Source of the DNA: Rubrimonas sp036788415
GTDB lineage: Bacteria > Pseudomonadota > Alphaproteobacteria > Rhodobacterales > Rhodobacteraceae
Direction: 5' to 3'
NCBI RefSeq assembly: GCF_036788415.1
Contig: NZ_DAIQNN010000024.1
Location: forward strand, 1-39,786
Length of the DNA: 39,786 nt
Below the pieces are notes generated by a model, which saw only the letters and a program-made list of their open reading frames with translations, was not told the DNA's origin and searched no databases. A program made the translations under genes and the position numbers. Shown here piece after piece: positions 24,014 to 33,293 of the stretch (positions are counted from its first letter, which is position 1; the number at the start of each line of letters is the position of its first letter).

Positions 24014-24886
24014 ATGGGCGGCGTCATCGGGATCGTGCTGGTCTTCGCGATGGTCTTCGGCGGCTACACGCTCGCCGGCGGCAAGATGGATATCATCCTG
24101 CACGCGCTGCCCTACGAGCTGATGATCATCTTCGGCGCGGCGATCGGGGCGTTCCTGATCGGCAATCCGGGCGACGTCGCCAAACACACGCTCAAGGACG
24201 TCGGCAAGGTGTTCAAGGGCCCCAAATGGTCCTCCAAGGACGTGCGCGACCTGCTGTGCCTGCTGTTCGAACTGTTGCGCGTGGCGCGCCAGGCCCCGGT
24301 CGAACTCGAAGAGCACATCGAGGACCCGCAAAGCAGCGCGATCTTCTCGCGCTATCCCAAAATTCAGGCTGATGCGGCGGCGGTCGACCTGATCTGCGAC
24401 ACGATGCGCTCGGCCTCGATGAACTACGACGACCCTCACCAGGTCGAAGAGGTCATCGAGAAGCAGCTCGAGAGCAAGCTGCACCATTCGCTGCATTCCT
24501 CGCATGCGATGCAGACCATGGCCGACGGGCTGCCGGCGCTCGGAATCGTCGCGGCGGTGCTCGGCGTGGTCAAGACGATGGCCTCGATCGACAAGCCGCC
24601 CGAGATCCTCGGCCAGATGATCGGCGGCGCGCTGGTGGGAACGTTCCTCGGGGTGTTCCTCGCCTATGGCTTCGTCGGTCCCTTCGCCGCGAAGCTGAAG
24701 CAGATCGCGGAGGCCGAGCACCAGTTCTACACGCTGATCCGCGAAGTGCTGGTCGCCAATCTGCACAAGCACGCCGTCGACATCTGCGTCGAGGTCGGGC
24801 GCCAGAACGCGCCGCGCGACTGGCGGCCGAGCTTCGCCGAACTCGAGGAGGCGCTCAGCCAGACCCGCGCCGGGGTGACGCCATGA
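24014..24886 (+). CDS. motA: Flagellar motor stator protein MotA
   Basis: A 290-residue proton-channel subunit with four membrane helices. Family features are the N-terminal GIVLVFAMVFGGYTLAGGK, the cytoplasmic loop with ARQAPVELEEHIEDP, and the ADGLPALGIVAAVLGVVKTM helix with its conserved proline. GTFLGVFLAYGFVGP is the fourth helix with the second conserved proline. It starts 110 nt after motE. Its usual partner motB is absent from the operon and must be encoded elsewhere. The ATG of the next gene overlaps its stop by 4 nt. Confidence 0.96.
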   Translation: MGGVIGIVLVFAMVFGGYTLAGGKMDIILHALPYELMIIFGAAIGAFLIGNPGDVAKHTLKDVGKVFKGPKWSSKDVRDLLCLLFELLRVARQAPVELEEHIEDPQSSAIFSRYPKIQADAAAVDLICDTMRSASMNYDDPHQVEEVIEKQLESKLHHSLHSSHAMQTMADGLPALGIVAAVLGVVKTMASIDKPPEILGQMIGGALVGTFLGVFLAYGFVGPFAAKLKQIAEAEHQFYTLIREVLVANLHKHAVDICVEVGRQNAPRDWRPSFAELEEALSQTRAGVTP

Positions 24887-27426
24887 CCGCGCGGCGCGGA
24901 ACGGCCGCGGCGCTCGCGGCGCTGGCGGCGCTGGCCCTCGCCGCGCCGGGCGCGCAGGCGCAGCAGAGCGTGCGCGTGCGCGCGGGCGAGCATCCCGACT
25001 ATACGCGGCTCGTGATCGACGCGGCCCCGGGCGCACCCTTCGAATGGGGCGTGGCGGGCGACGCGCTCGTCGTGCTGATGCCGCAGGCGGGCGGTTTCGA
25101 CCTTGGCGTCGCCCAACGCGCGGCGGGGCTGAGCCGCGTCGCGGGCTTCGCCGGCGCCTCCGCGCCGGCGGGCGCAGTGCTCACGGTGCGCCTGCGCTGC
25201 GAGTGCGGGGCGCGGGAGACCCGGATGGCCGACGGGCGCGTCGTGCTCGACATCTCCGCCAACGGCGCCAAACCGCCGGCCCCGCGGATCGCGGCGGCCG
25301 AGGCCGAAGCCGCTGAACCCGCGCCCACGCGGAGCGCGCAGGCAGCGGCCCCCGCGGCGGCCCCCTCGGCGACCGCGCGTGCGCCGCGCGCGAGACCCGC
25401 CCCGGCCTCTCCGGCGCGCGCTGCCGCGCCGCCGTCGCCTGCGAGCTCAGTCGCCCCCGCCACGCCCGCGCCCGAAGCGCAGGTGGCGCCGGAGCTTCCG
25501 CCCCTCGCTCTCGCCGAAGCGGTTCAGGCCGCCCCCGAATCGGCGCTGGAACCAGCGCAGACCGCCGAGGAACGGCCCGACGCCCCGCTCAAACTCGAGG
25601 ACGTCGCCGGCGAGACCGCGCCGACCGACGACGCCATCGAGCAGGCCCGTCAGGCGCTGCTCAAGCAACTCACGCGCGCCGCCGAGCAGGGTTTGCTGAC
25701 CCTGCGCGAGACTCCCGAGGCGCCGCCGGAGACAACGGGCGAGAGCGCGGCGGAGGAGGGGGACGCCGTCTCCAAGGTCCCGTCCGAGACGGCGCTGGCG
25801 GAGACCCAACTCCGCGCGCGCAGCGCCATCGACATCGCCGCCGAGCGGGGACGCGGGTCGCCCGGCGCCGCGAAGCCGGAGACGCCGGCGCACTGCCTCG
25901 CCGACGCCGCCTTCGACGTGGAGCGCTGGGCGAGCGACGCGGCCTTCGACCTTCAGGTCGGCGAAGGGCGCCGGGCCTTGATCGGCGAGTTCGACGCGCC
26001 GAACGCCGGCGCCGTCCTCGGTTACGCCAAGCTCTTGATCCGATACGGTTTCGGCGTCGAGGCCCGGGCCGCCCTCACGGCGTTCTCGGCGCATGTCGCG
26101 CCGCCGCCGCAGCTGATGGAGATGGCCGCGTTGATCGACGGCGACGCTCCGCCGAGCGCCGGCGAGCTGGCGCAAGGGGCGGATTGCCCCGGCCTGCACG
26201 GGCTCTGGGGCGCCTCGGCGCGCGCGCTCGGCGGAACGCTCGACGTGGCCGCACTCGACGTCGTCGCGCTGCGCGCGGCCATCGCCGAGACGCCGCCGAA
26301 CCTGCGCGCCGCCCTCGCGCTGCCCGTCGCGCAGGCTGCGCTCGACGCGGGCGAAGTCGATCTGGCGGAGGCGGTGGTCGGCGTCGTCGCCCGCTCCGAA
26401 CCCGAACCGCCCGAAGGCGACGCGATGGTCGCGGTGCTGCTCGCGCGCATCGACTTCGCGCGCGGCGACCATCGCCGCGCGGAAGCGATGCTTCTGCCGC
26501 TGATCGCGCACAACACCCCCGCCGGCGTCGAGGCGATGATCCGGCTGGCCGAGATGCGCGTGGCGCGCGGCGTCGCATCGCCGCCGGGGCTCGCCGAGGA
26601 CATGGAGGCAGTCGCCTTCAGCCAGCGCGACAGCCTGCTCGGCCGCCGTCTTCTCGCCGCGGCGGCGGGCGCGCGGGCGGCCAGCGAAGGGCTCGCGCCG
26701 GCGCTCGGGGCGCTGCGCCGACTATCCGATCGCGCCGGCGACCGCGCCCGCGCCGAAATCGCCGCCCGCGACATGCTGGTCGACTACAAGCCCGACCCGA
26801 CCGAGGCCGGCGCCTACGCCGAGACCGCCCTCACGCATTGGGACATGGTCGGCGACGGGCCGGAGGGCGACCGGGCGCGGGTGGCGGTCGCGCGCAACCT
26901 CGCGGCGATGGAGCTCGGCAATCTCGCCGAAGACCTGCTGCGCCCCGCGCTCGCGCGCGGCGACGCCGCCGCCCGCATCGCCGCCGGGGCCGCCGCCCTC
27001 GCCGCCGGCGCGCCCGAACGCGCCCTCGAGCATCTCGGCGACATGGCGGCGCCCGAGGCCGGCAGGCTGCGCGCCGAGGCTTTCGCCGCGCAGTTCCTCT
27101 ATGACGAGGCGGTCGCCGCAGCTGCGGCGAGCGGGGACGCCGCGCTCGAGGCCCGCTACGCATGGCTTGCGGGAAACTGGGAGCGCGCGGCGAAGACGGG
27201 CGATGTCGACCGTCGCCTGCTCGCCGCCTGGATGGCTGGCGAGGGCGACCTGCCCGAGGATCTGCGCGCCGCGGCGCAGGCCGATCCCGAGTTCGCCGCC
27301 CGCGCCGAAGCCTTCGCCCCCGGCGCGACCGAAGCGCCGTCCGACACGCTGCAGGCCCTCAATGAAGCGCTCGAGCAGGCCCGCAGGCGGCGCGAACTGA
27401 TGGGGAGTCTGCTCGGAGATGGATAA
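24883..27426 (+). CDS. Large exported AMIN/TPR-like protein in the flagellar operon
   Basis: An 847-residue protein with a signal peptide (ALAALAALALAAPGAQAQ). Residues about 28-135 look like an AMIN-type beta domain (VRVRAGEHPDYTRLVIDAAPG... VVLDIS) containing a C-x-C pair. An Ala/Pro linker covers about 137-240, and an acidic helical stretch 240-330. From about 340 to the end there are repeated helix pairs with TPR-like character and no catalytic motif. It overlaps motA by 4 nt and flgF by 8 nt, so it is firmly inside the operon. The domain layout suggests a periplasmic, peptidoglycan-contacting scaffold. I do not recognise a named family. Confidence 0.85.
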   Translation: MTARRGTAAALAALAALALAAPGAQAQQSVRVRAGEHPDYTRLVIDAAPGAPFEWGVAGDALVVLMPQAGGFDLGVAQRAAGLSRVAGFAGASAPAGAVLTVRLRCECGARETRMADGRVVLDISANGAKPPAPRIAAAEAEAAEPAPTRSAQAAAPAAAPSATARAPRARPAPASPARAAAPPSPASSVAPATPAPEAQVAPELPPLALAEAVQAAPESALEPAQTAEERPDAPLKLEDVAGETAPTDDAIEQARQALLKQLTRAAEQGLLTLRETPEAPPETTGESAAEEGDAVSKVPSETALAETQLRARSAIDIAAERGRGSPGAAKPETPAHCLADAAFDVERWASDAAFDLQVGEGRRALIGEFDAPNAGAVLGYAKLLIRYGFGVEARAALTAFSAHVAPPPQLMEMAALIDGDAPPSAGELAQGADCPGLHGLWGASARALGGTLDVAALDVVALRAAIAETPPNLRAALALPVAQAALDAGEVDLAEAVVGVVARSEPEPPEGDAMVAVLLARIDFARGDHRRAEAMLLPLIAHNTPAGVEAMIRLAEMRVARGVASPPGLAEDMEAVAFSQRDSLLGRRLLAAAAGARAASEGLAPALGALRRLSDRAGDRARAEIAARDMLVDYKPDPTEAGAYAETALTHWDMVGDGPEGDRARVAVARNLAAMELGNLAEDLLRPALARGDAAARIAAGAAALAAGAPERALEHLGDMAAPEAGRLRAEAFAAQFLYDEAVAAAAASGDAALEARYAWLAGNWERAAKTGDVDRRLLAAWMAGEGDLPEDLRAAAQADPEFAARAEAFAPGATEAPSDTLQALNEALEQARRRRELMGSLLGDG

Positions 27427-28138
27427 TCCCGGCTATATCGGCCTGACGCGAATGAAAGGGCTCGCCGACGAGCTCCGCGTGGTCGCCAACAACATCGCCA
27501 ACCTCTCGACGACCGGCTACCGCGCCGAGCGGCTGGTCTTCGCGGAAGTGCTGCAGGCCGCGAATGTCGACGGCGGCGCGCTCGCCATGGCCGCGCCGCG
27601 CGCCCATGTCACCGACGACGCGCCCGGCGGCTTCCGCGCCACCGCCGGGCCGCTCGACCTCGCCATCGAGGGCGAGGGATTCTTCCAGGTGCAGACGCCG
27701 GACGGTCCCCGCCTCACGCGCAACGGCGTGTTCTCGCTCAACCCCGAGGGCGACGTGGTGACCCTCGACGGGCACCAGGTGCTCGACAATGGCGGCGCTC
27801 CGCTGAACATCCCCGGCGACGCCGGCGCAATCGCCATCGCCGCCGACGGCACCGTCGCGGTGGACGGGGTCGACATCGCCCGCATCGGCGTCTTCACCGC
27901 CGATCCCGCCGACCTGCTGCGCGAGGACGGCGTGCTGTTCCGGAGCGACGGCGCGGTCAACGAGGCGCCCGCGGCCCGCGTGCTGCAGGGGTTCATCGAG
28001 CAGAGCAATGTCGACCCCGTGCGCGAGATGGCCCGGATGATCGAAGTGCAGCGCGCCTACGAGCTCGGCCAGTCCTTCCTCGATCAGGAGGATAGCCGCC
28101 TCACCGACGCGATCCAGACCATCGGACGCAGCGCCTGA
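27419..28138 (+). CDS. flgF: Flagellar proximal rod protein FlgF
   Basis: A 239-residue rod protein exported by the flagellar type III system. The N-terminal rod motif is VVANNIANLSTTGYRAERLVF (about 21-41). The LDLAIEGEGFFQVQTPDGPRLTRNGVFSLNPEG stretch is typical of FlgF/FlgG, and the C-terminal coiled helix reads SNVDPVREMARMIEVQRAYELGQ. It is assigned as FlgF rather than FlgG because it is shorter and directly precedes a clear flgG. The start overlaps the upstream gene by 8 nt. Confidence 0.95.
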   Translation: MDNPGYIGLTRMKGLADELRVVANNIANLSTTGYRAERLVFAEVLQAANVDGGALAMAAPRAHVTDDAPGGFRATAGPLDLAIEGEGFFQVQTPDGPRLTRNGVFSLNPEGDVVTLDGHQVLDNGGAPLNIPGDAGAIAIAADGTVAVDGVDIARIGVFTADPADLLREDGVLFRSDGAVNEAPAARVLQGFIEQSNVDPVREMARMIEVQRAYELGQSFLDQEDSRLTDAIQTIGRSA

Positions 28139-28160
28139 CACGCAGCAAAGGAGACCGCCC

Positions 28161-28946
28161 ATGCGCGCCCTGAACATCGCCGCGACCGGCATGGCCGCCC
28201 AGCAGACCCGCGTCGAGGTCATCTCCAACAACCTCGCCAACATGTCCACCACCGCCTACTCGGCGCGGCGGGCCGAATTCGCCGACCTGCTCTACCAGCA
28301 GCCGCGGCTCGCCGGCACGGTGAACGCCGCGGACGGCACGATCCTGCCGGCGGGCGTGCAGATCGGCATGGGCGTGCGCCCCTCCGCCGTCACTTTCGAC
28401 GTCGTGCAGGGCGCCATGAAGGCCACCGACGCCGAACTCGACTTAGCCATCGACGGCAAGGGCTGGTTCGAGATCGAAGCGCCGAACGGCGAGCCGGTCT
28501 ATACGCGCGACGGCTCCTTCAAGCGCACCGGCGACGGGCAGCTGGTCACCAGCGAAGGCTATGCCCTGACGCCCAACATCGTCATCCCCGGGGACACGCG
28601 GCGCGTCACCGTCAACAAGGACGGCGAGGTGTACGCGATCTTCGACGATCAGGTGCAGCCGCAGCTTCTGGGCCAGATCACGCTCGTGGATTTCGTCAAC
28701 GAACGCGGGCTGGAGCCGATCGGCTCGAACCTGTTCCGCGAGACCGCCGCATCCGGCCCGCCCAATGTCGGCGCGCCGGGCGAGGACGGTCGCGGTGTCG
28801 TCCGCCAGGGCTATCTGGAGGAGAGTTCGGTCGACGCCGTCACGGAGATCACCGAGCTGATCCAGGCGCAGCGCGGCTACGAGATGAACTCCAAGGTGGT
28901 CACCGCAGCCGACCAGATGCTCGCCGCAACCACGCAGATGCGATGA
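28161..28946 (+). CDS. flgG: Flagellar distal rod protein FlgG
   Basis: A 261-residue distal rod protein. N-terminal VEVISNNLANMSTTAYSARRAEFADLLYQQ, the middle LDLAIDGKGWFEIEAPNGEPVYTRDGSF and the C-terminal VDAVTEITELIQAQRGYEMNSKVV are all textbook FlgG. The length is normal at about 260. The ATG follows an AAGGAG site. It overlaps flgA by 4 nt. Confidence 0.97.
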   Translation: MRALNIAATGMAAQQTRVEVISNNLANMSTTAYSARRAEFADLLYQQPRLAGTVNAADGTILPAGVQIGMGVRPSAVTFDVVQGAMKATDAELDLAIDGKGWFEIEAPNGEPVYTRDGSFKRTGDGQLVTSEGYALTPNIVIPGDTRRVTVNKDGEVYAIFDDQVQPQLLGQITLVDFVNERGLEPIGSNLFRETAASGPPNVGAPGEDGRGVVRQGYLEESSVDAVTEITELIQAQRGYEMNSKVVTAADQMLAATTQMR

Positions 28947-29401
28947 GACGCGCCCTGCCCTTCCTCGCCGCGACGCTCGCCACGGCGCTCGCGCAGGCCG
29001 TGCCGGCGCAGGACGGCGTCGCGGCGCTCGACCCGCCTGCGCTGGTGAGCACGCGCGCGATCCGCGCCGGCGAGACCATCGGCCCCGGCGATGTCGCCTT
29101 GGGCGCGGCGCCCGCCTTCGGCGCCGTGACCGACCCCGCCGACGCCGTCGGGCTCGAGGCGCGCCAGACCATCTATCGCGGCCATCCGGTGATCGCCGCC
29201 AATCTCGCCCCGCCCGCGCTGGTCGAGCGCAACCAGATCGTGACGATGACCTACGCGCATGGCGCGCTGACCATAACGGCGGAGGGGCGCGCGCTCGAGC
29301 GCGCCGGCGCCGGGGAGAAGCTGCGCGTGATGAACCTCGACAGCCGCATGACGGTGACCGCGATCGTCTCCGGCCCCGGACAGGTGGAGGTGCGCCGATG
29401 A
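28943..29401 (+). CDS. flgA: P-ring assembly chaperone FlgA
   Basis: A 152-residue periplasmic protein with a signal peptide (ALPFLAATLATALAQAVPAQ) and a SAF domain (ALVSTRAIRAGETIGPGDVALGAAP). The C-terminal part has VTMTYAHGALTITAEGRALERAGAGEKLRVMNLDSRMTVTAIV, which is diagnostic for FlgA. It is short because it lacks the extra N-terminal domain seen in enterobacterial FlgA. The P-ring protein FlgI, its client, is not in the window. It overlaps both neighbours by 4 nt. Confidence 0.94.
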   Translation: MRRALPFLAATLATALAQAVPAQDGVAALDPPALVSTRAIRAGETIGPGDVALGAAPAFGAVTDPADAVGLEARQTIYRGHPVIAANLAPPALVERNQIVTMTYAHGALTITAEGRALERAGAGEKLRVMNLDSRMTVTAIVSGPGQVEVRR

Positions 29402-30153
29402 CGCGCGCGACCCTGCTGATCGCACTTCTCGCCGTCGCGACGCTCGGCGCGGGCTGCGCCGAGCGGCTCGACCATCTCGGCCGCCCGCCTTCGATGACCG
29501 CGCCCGGCGGCCAGATCGAGACGGTGGCTCCGATCACGCCCACCCGCGCGGCGCTGGCGATGCGCGCCCCCGCGCCCCCGCCCGAGGATTACGCCGTCGG
29601 CTCGCTCTGGCGCTCGGGCAAAAGCTCGCTGTTCGGCGACCGCCGCGCCAACCGCATCGGCGACATTCTGACCGTCGTCATCGACCTCGACGAAAGCGCC
29701 GAGATGACCAACCGGACCAACCGCGCCCGCAGCGGTTCGGAGGACGCGAGCATCACCGCTCTGCTCGGCCTGCCGAGCATCGCCGACACCATCCTTCCGG
29801 GCGCCGGCACGCTCAACCCGGCGGTGGGCCTCGGGTCGAGCACCGCCAGCGCAGGGACGGGCACGACGACGCGCCAGGAGGAGATCGAGCTGCGCATCGC
29901 AGCCACCGTGACCGACGTGCTGCCGAACGGCCACCTCGTGATCTTCGGCAGTCAGGAGATGCGCGTGAACTTCGAACTGCGCGACCTGCAGGTCGCGGGC
30001 GTGATCCGGCCCGAGGACATCTCGCGCCGCAACGAGATCACCTACGACAAGATCGCCGACGCCCGCGTCGTCTATGGCGGGCGCGGCCAGATCACCGACC
30101 TGCAGCAGCCGCGCTACGGCCAGCAGGTGCTCGACATGGTGCTGCCCTTCTGA
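29398..30153 (+). CDS. flgH: Flagellar L-ring lipoprotein FlgH
   Basis: A 251-residue outer-membrane lipoprotein. The signal ends in the lipobox LGAGC with Cys20. The family stretch GSLWRSGKSSLFGDRRANRIGDILTVVIDLDE is followed by TTRQEEIELRIAATVTDVLPNGHLVIFGSQEMRVNFELRDLQVAGVIRPEDI. The normal L-ring length applies. It is followed 12 nt later by a second FliL-like gene. Confidence 0.97.
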   Translation: MTRATLLIALLAVATLGAGCAERLDHLGRPPSMTAPGGQIETVAPITPTRAALAMRAPAPPPEDYAVGSLWRSGKSSLFGDRRANRIGDILTVVIDLDESAEMTNRTNRARSGSEDASITALLGLPSIADTILPGAGTLNPAVGLGSSTASAGTGTTTRQEEIELRIAATVTDVLPNGHLVIFGSQEMRVNFELRDLQVAGVIRPEDISRRNEITYDKIADARVVYGGRGQITDLQQPRYGQQVLDMVLPF

Positions 30154-30165
30154 TCGGAGCGACCG

Positions 30166-30696
30166 ATGAAAAAGCTGCTTCCCGTGCTGCTCGCGATCGT
30201 GGGGCTGGTCGGCGGCGCCGCCGCCGGCTGGCTGATGAAGCCCGCCCCCGAAGGCGAGGCGCCGCCCTGTCTCGACGCGCACGGCCATCCCGCGCCCCCC
30301 GAGACCTGCGAGGCCGCCGAGGCCGAAGCCCAGGGCGAGCCCTACGAGGTCGCCGTGATCGACCCCAAGGACGCATCGGAATTCGTCACGCTCGACCGCC
30401 AGTTCATCGTCCCGGTCGTCACCGAGGATCAGGTCGCCTCGATGATGGTGCTGACGCTGAGCCTCGAAGTCGCGCCCGGCCATGTCGAGGACGTTTTCTC
30501 ACGCGAACCCAAGGTGCGCGACGCGCTGCTGCGCACGCTGTTCGAACACGCCTATACGGGCGGCTTCGCCGGCGATTTCACCGCTCAGCCCGTCATGCGC
30601 GACCTGCGCCGCAATCTGCTGATCGCGGCGCGCAAGGTCGCGGGGCCGGATGTGCGCGACGTGCTCGTGGTGGACATCCTGCGTCAGGACCAGTAG
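30166..30696 (+). CDS. Second FliL-like single-pass flagellar protein
   Basis: A 176-residue protein beginning MKKLLPVLLAIVGLVGGAAAGWLM, an N-terminal membrane helix. A spacer with two cysteines and histidines follows (PPCLDAHGHPAPPETCEAA, about 34-52). The FliL-type domain covers about 70-176 (FVTLDRQFIVPVVTEDQVASMMVLTLSLEVAPGH... LRRNLLIAARK... DVLVVDIL). It is distinct from the first FliL at the head of the operon and shows less similarity at the C-terminal end. It is the last gene of the rightward operon and ends 10 nt from the opposing flgD stop. The role is probably at the stator or basal body. Confidence 0.8.
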   Translation: MKKLLPVLLAIVGLVGGAAAGWLMKPAPEGEAPPCLDAHGHPAPPETCEAAEAEAQGEPYEVAVIDPKDASEFVTLDRQFIVPVVTEDQVASMMVLTLSLEVAPGHVEDVFSREPKVRDALLRTLFEHAYTGGFAGDFTAQPVMRDLRRNLLIAARKVAGPDVRDVLVVDILRQDQ

Positions 30697-30706
30697 CGCC
30701 GCGCCG

Positions 30707-31399
30707 TCAGCCGGGGCGCGCCGCCGATCCCTGCCGCACCGCCTCGACGTCGTCGGCGGCGACTTCCTCGCCGCCCGCCACAACCAGCCGCACCCCCGCG
30801 TCGCCGCGCCGCGCCTCGATCACCGGAGCGAAAACTTCGGCGTCGCGCAACTCGACAACGTCGCCCGGCGCGGTGTAGCGCGCCTCGAAACGGTAGAGAC
30901 CGGGCTCGGCGGTTCCGCCATCGTCCTTCTCGCCCGACCAGGTCACCGAGGCGTCGCCGGGCGCGAAGGGGATCTCCGCAACCTGCGCGCCGTTCGCGTC
31001 GCGCACCACCATCGCCGCAGCAGTCGCCTCGGAAGGCGGCGCCGGCGGATAGGCGGCGATGGGGGCGCCGTCGAAGGGCGCGCGAACCGGCGCGCGCACC
31101 TCGCGCCCCAGCCAGTCGGCCAGCGCGCCAGCGTTGGACGCCGACAGCTTCTCGATCAGCTTGTCGAGCGAGGAATTGGTCTTCACCTGCTGCTCGACCT
31201 GCGAGAAGGAGGCGAGCTGCGCGACGAACTCGGTCGACTCCATAGGCTGGAGCGGGTCCTGGCTCTTCAGCTGGGCGGTCAGCAGCATCAGAAACGTGTC
31301 GAAATCCGCCGAAAGGCCCGTCGTTGGCTCGTCGTTCAGGACGGGCGCGTCGGATTTCTCGGGGATGCGGATCGGCGAGACGGCGGAGACGTCGGTCAT
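30707..31399 (-). CDS. flgD: Flagellar hook-capping protein FlgD
   Basis: A 230-residue scaffold for hook assembly. The N-terminal FlgD domain reads FDTFLMLLTAQLKSQDPLQPMESTEFVAQLASFSQVEQQVKTNSSLDKL (about 33-81), an unmistakable match. The C-terminal half (about 125-205) has the tudor/FlgD Ig-like strands, including VTWSGEKDDGGTAEPGLYRFEA. It lies 15 nt downstream of fliK on the same strand, the usual hook-length/hook-cap pairing. Confidence 0.96.
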   Translation of the reverse strand: MTDVSAVSPIRIPEKSDAPVLNDEPTTGLSADFDTFLMLLTAQLKSQDPLQPMESTEFVAQLASFSQVEQQVKTNSSLDKLIEKLSASNAGALADWLGREVRAPVRAPFDGAPIAAYPPAPPSEATAAAMVVRDANGAQVAEIPFAPGDASVTWSGEKDDGGTAEPGLYRFEARYTAPGDVVELRDAEVFAPVIEARRGDAGVRLVVAGGEEVAADDVEAVRQGSAARPG

Positions 31400-31414
31400 C
31401 GTCTTTGCTCCTGC

Positions 31415-33190
31415 TCAAAGGCGGATGTCGAGGCGGTCGAGCGCACCGGCGCGCATCGCGGATGCGGCGGCGTTCGCAGGCGCGGGCGCGTCGCCTCCCA
31501 AGGGCGGCGCTCCGGGTTCGGCGCGACCGCCCCCGGGCCGATCGCCCGAGCCGGCGCCGAAGCCCAACTCGGGTCGACCGCCGGAGAAACCGATATCCGC
31601 GCGACCGAAACCCGCCTGGGCGAGATCGCGTTGCAGGAGGTCGGCGTTGCGACGGAGCATGTCGAGCGTCTCGCCGCGCTCGGCGAAGATCGCGGCGCTC
31701 ACCCCGCCATCCTCGAAGCGCAACTCGATGGCGACGCGGCCGAGTTCGGGCGGATCGAGCCGCAATTCGACCCGGTTGGCGTCGCGCGAGAGGGCGATGG
31801 CCTGCGCGACGGCGCGGGCCGCGGCCTCGCCGGGCGCGGCGCCTGCGGCGCGGCCGGCATCGCCGCCGAGCGGCGCGACGCCGCCTTCCGCGCGGCGCGC
31901 GGCGGCGGGATCGCTCGCCAGCGGAGCCGGCGCGGCGTCGGCATCGGCCACGGCGAGCAGACGCTCCTCGAAAGCGAGTATCGCGGCGGGCGCTTCGACG
32001 CCCCGCACGGACGGCGCAGAGAGCCGCGCGGACGTGGCGCCGTCCGTCGGCGGCGGCGCTTCGAACGTCTGGGCGCGCGAAGCGGGCTCGGCGCGCCGCG
32101 AGGATTGGGTCGGGGCGGCGCCGGCGAGGGGCGGCGCGCCCGCCGCCGTCGGCGCAACGCTCTGAGGCTGGGGCTGCGGCGCTGCGGCGACCGGCGAGAC
32201 GGGCGTCGTCGCACCGTCCGCGCTCGTGGGCGGCGGCGGCGCCTGCGGGCCGGGATCGCGCCGAGCGCCGGACGGAACCGCCGGGACGGGCGACGGCGCG
32301 GGCGACGGCGATGGCGCGGGCGACGACGAAGGCGCAGCGGCGCGCGACGTCTCCAAGGCCTGCGGCGCTGCGTCCGGAGATTGAAGCGACGTGGGCGCCG
32401 TGTCGCCGCGCAGCCCTTGCCAGGTCAGACCGGCGGCGATGCGACCGGAGACAGTCGCGGGCGCCGTTCCGGGCGTCTCGGAAGTTGCCGCGAGGTCCTT
32501 CGCGGCGTCGCGGAAGGACGCTGCGGCGTCGCCTGCGGCGCGACCCTGCCCACGCGCCGCGCGCGGCGCGTCCGACGCCGTGAGGATCGGCTGTCGACCA
32601 TCCTCGCGCGGTGCGGCGACGAGGTCTGCGACGCGCGCCGAGGCGGCGCCCGTCGGGCGGGCCGCAGCGGCGGCGGTGGGCGCGCGCAGCGCGGCGATCG
32701 TCGGAGCGGCGGCCTGCGTGGCGCTGGCCGGCGTCGCCGCGACCGGGTCCACCGGCCCCACCGGACCGACGATCTGCGCCAGCCCCTGAACCGGCGCGGC
32801 GGCGCTCGCGACCGCTTCGTCGGCGTCGGGCGGTCCCATCGCCGACAGCCGGTCGCGCGGAGGGCGCGCGCGCGGCGCCGGCTGGTCCGGCGCTGCGTCC
32901 GCGATCGTCGGCGCAATCGTCGGCTCCGCGGAAGCGCGCGGGCGTGCGATGTCCGCGCCGAGACCGAGCGAGATCCGCGGCGCAGGCCCCGTGCCCGCGC
33001 TCGACGGCGGCGCGGCGACCGGCCCCTGCCCGGCGGCTGGCGGGCCGCCGTCGCGCATCGCGTCCTCGAAAGCCGCGCCCGCAGCGGCGTCCGGCGCGGC
33101 GGGCGAATCGGACGCCGCCTCGCGTCCATGCGCCGCCGACGCGGTTGGCGCGAGGAGCGCGGCGATCCCGCGCGGTCCGACGTCGGTCAT
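31415..33190 (-). CDS. fliK: Flagellar hook-length control protein FliK
   Basis: A 591-residue secreted ruler protein. Most of it (about 1-420) is Ala/Pro/Ser-rich and low in complexity, as expected for the ruler part. The conserved C-terminal FliK domain follows at about 450-540, with NRVELRLDPPELGRVAIELRFEDGGVSAAIFAERGETLDMLRRNADLLQRDLAQAGF. The last residues are a Gly/Pro-rich tail. Very long overlapping open frames on both strands here are by-products of its GC-rich sequence. It forms a unit with flgD and diverges from the flgJ-like gene. Confidence 0.92.
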   Translation of the reverse strand: MTDVGPRGIAALLAPTASAAHGREAASDSPAAPDAAAGAAFEDAMRDGGPPAAGQGPVAAPPSSAGTGPAPRISLGLGADIARPRASAEPTIAPTIADAAPDQPAPRARPPRDRLSAMGPPDADEAVASAAAPVQGLAQIVGPVGPVDPVAATPASATQAAAPTIAALRAPTAAAAARPTGAASARVADLVAAPREDGRQPILTASDAPRAARGQGRAAGDAAASFRDAAKDLAATSETPGTAPATVSGRIAAGLTWQGLRGDTAPTSLQSPDAAPQALETSRAAAPSSSPAPSPSPAPSPVPAVPSGARRDPGPQAPPPPTSADGATTPVSPVAAAPQPQPQSVAPTAAGAPPLAGAAPTQSSRRAEPASRAQTFEAPPPTDGATSARLSAPSVRGVEAPAAILAFEERLLAVADADAAPAPLASDPAAARRAEGGVAPLGGDAGRAAGAAPGEAAARAVAQAIALSRDANRVELRLDPPELGRVAIELRFEDGGVSAAIFAERGETLDMLRRNADLLQRDLAQAGFGRADIGFSGGRPELGFGAGSGDRPGGGRAEPGAPPLGGDAPAPANAAASAMRAGALDRLDIRL

Positions 33191-33293
33191 GGCGAGTTCT
33201 CCCGCGTTCTGTCAGGGCGCAACGATGGCGCGGCTTCCTTACAGATCGTTTACCGGCGGGGCGCAGAATCGCGGCGACATCCGGAGAAGCCGC

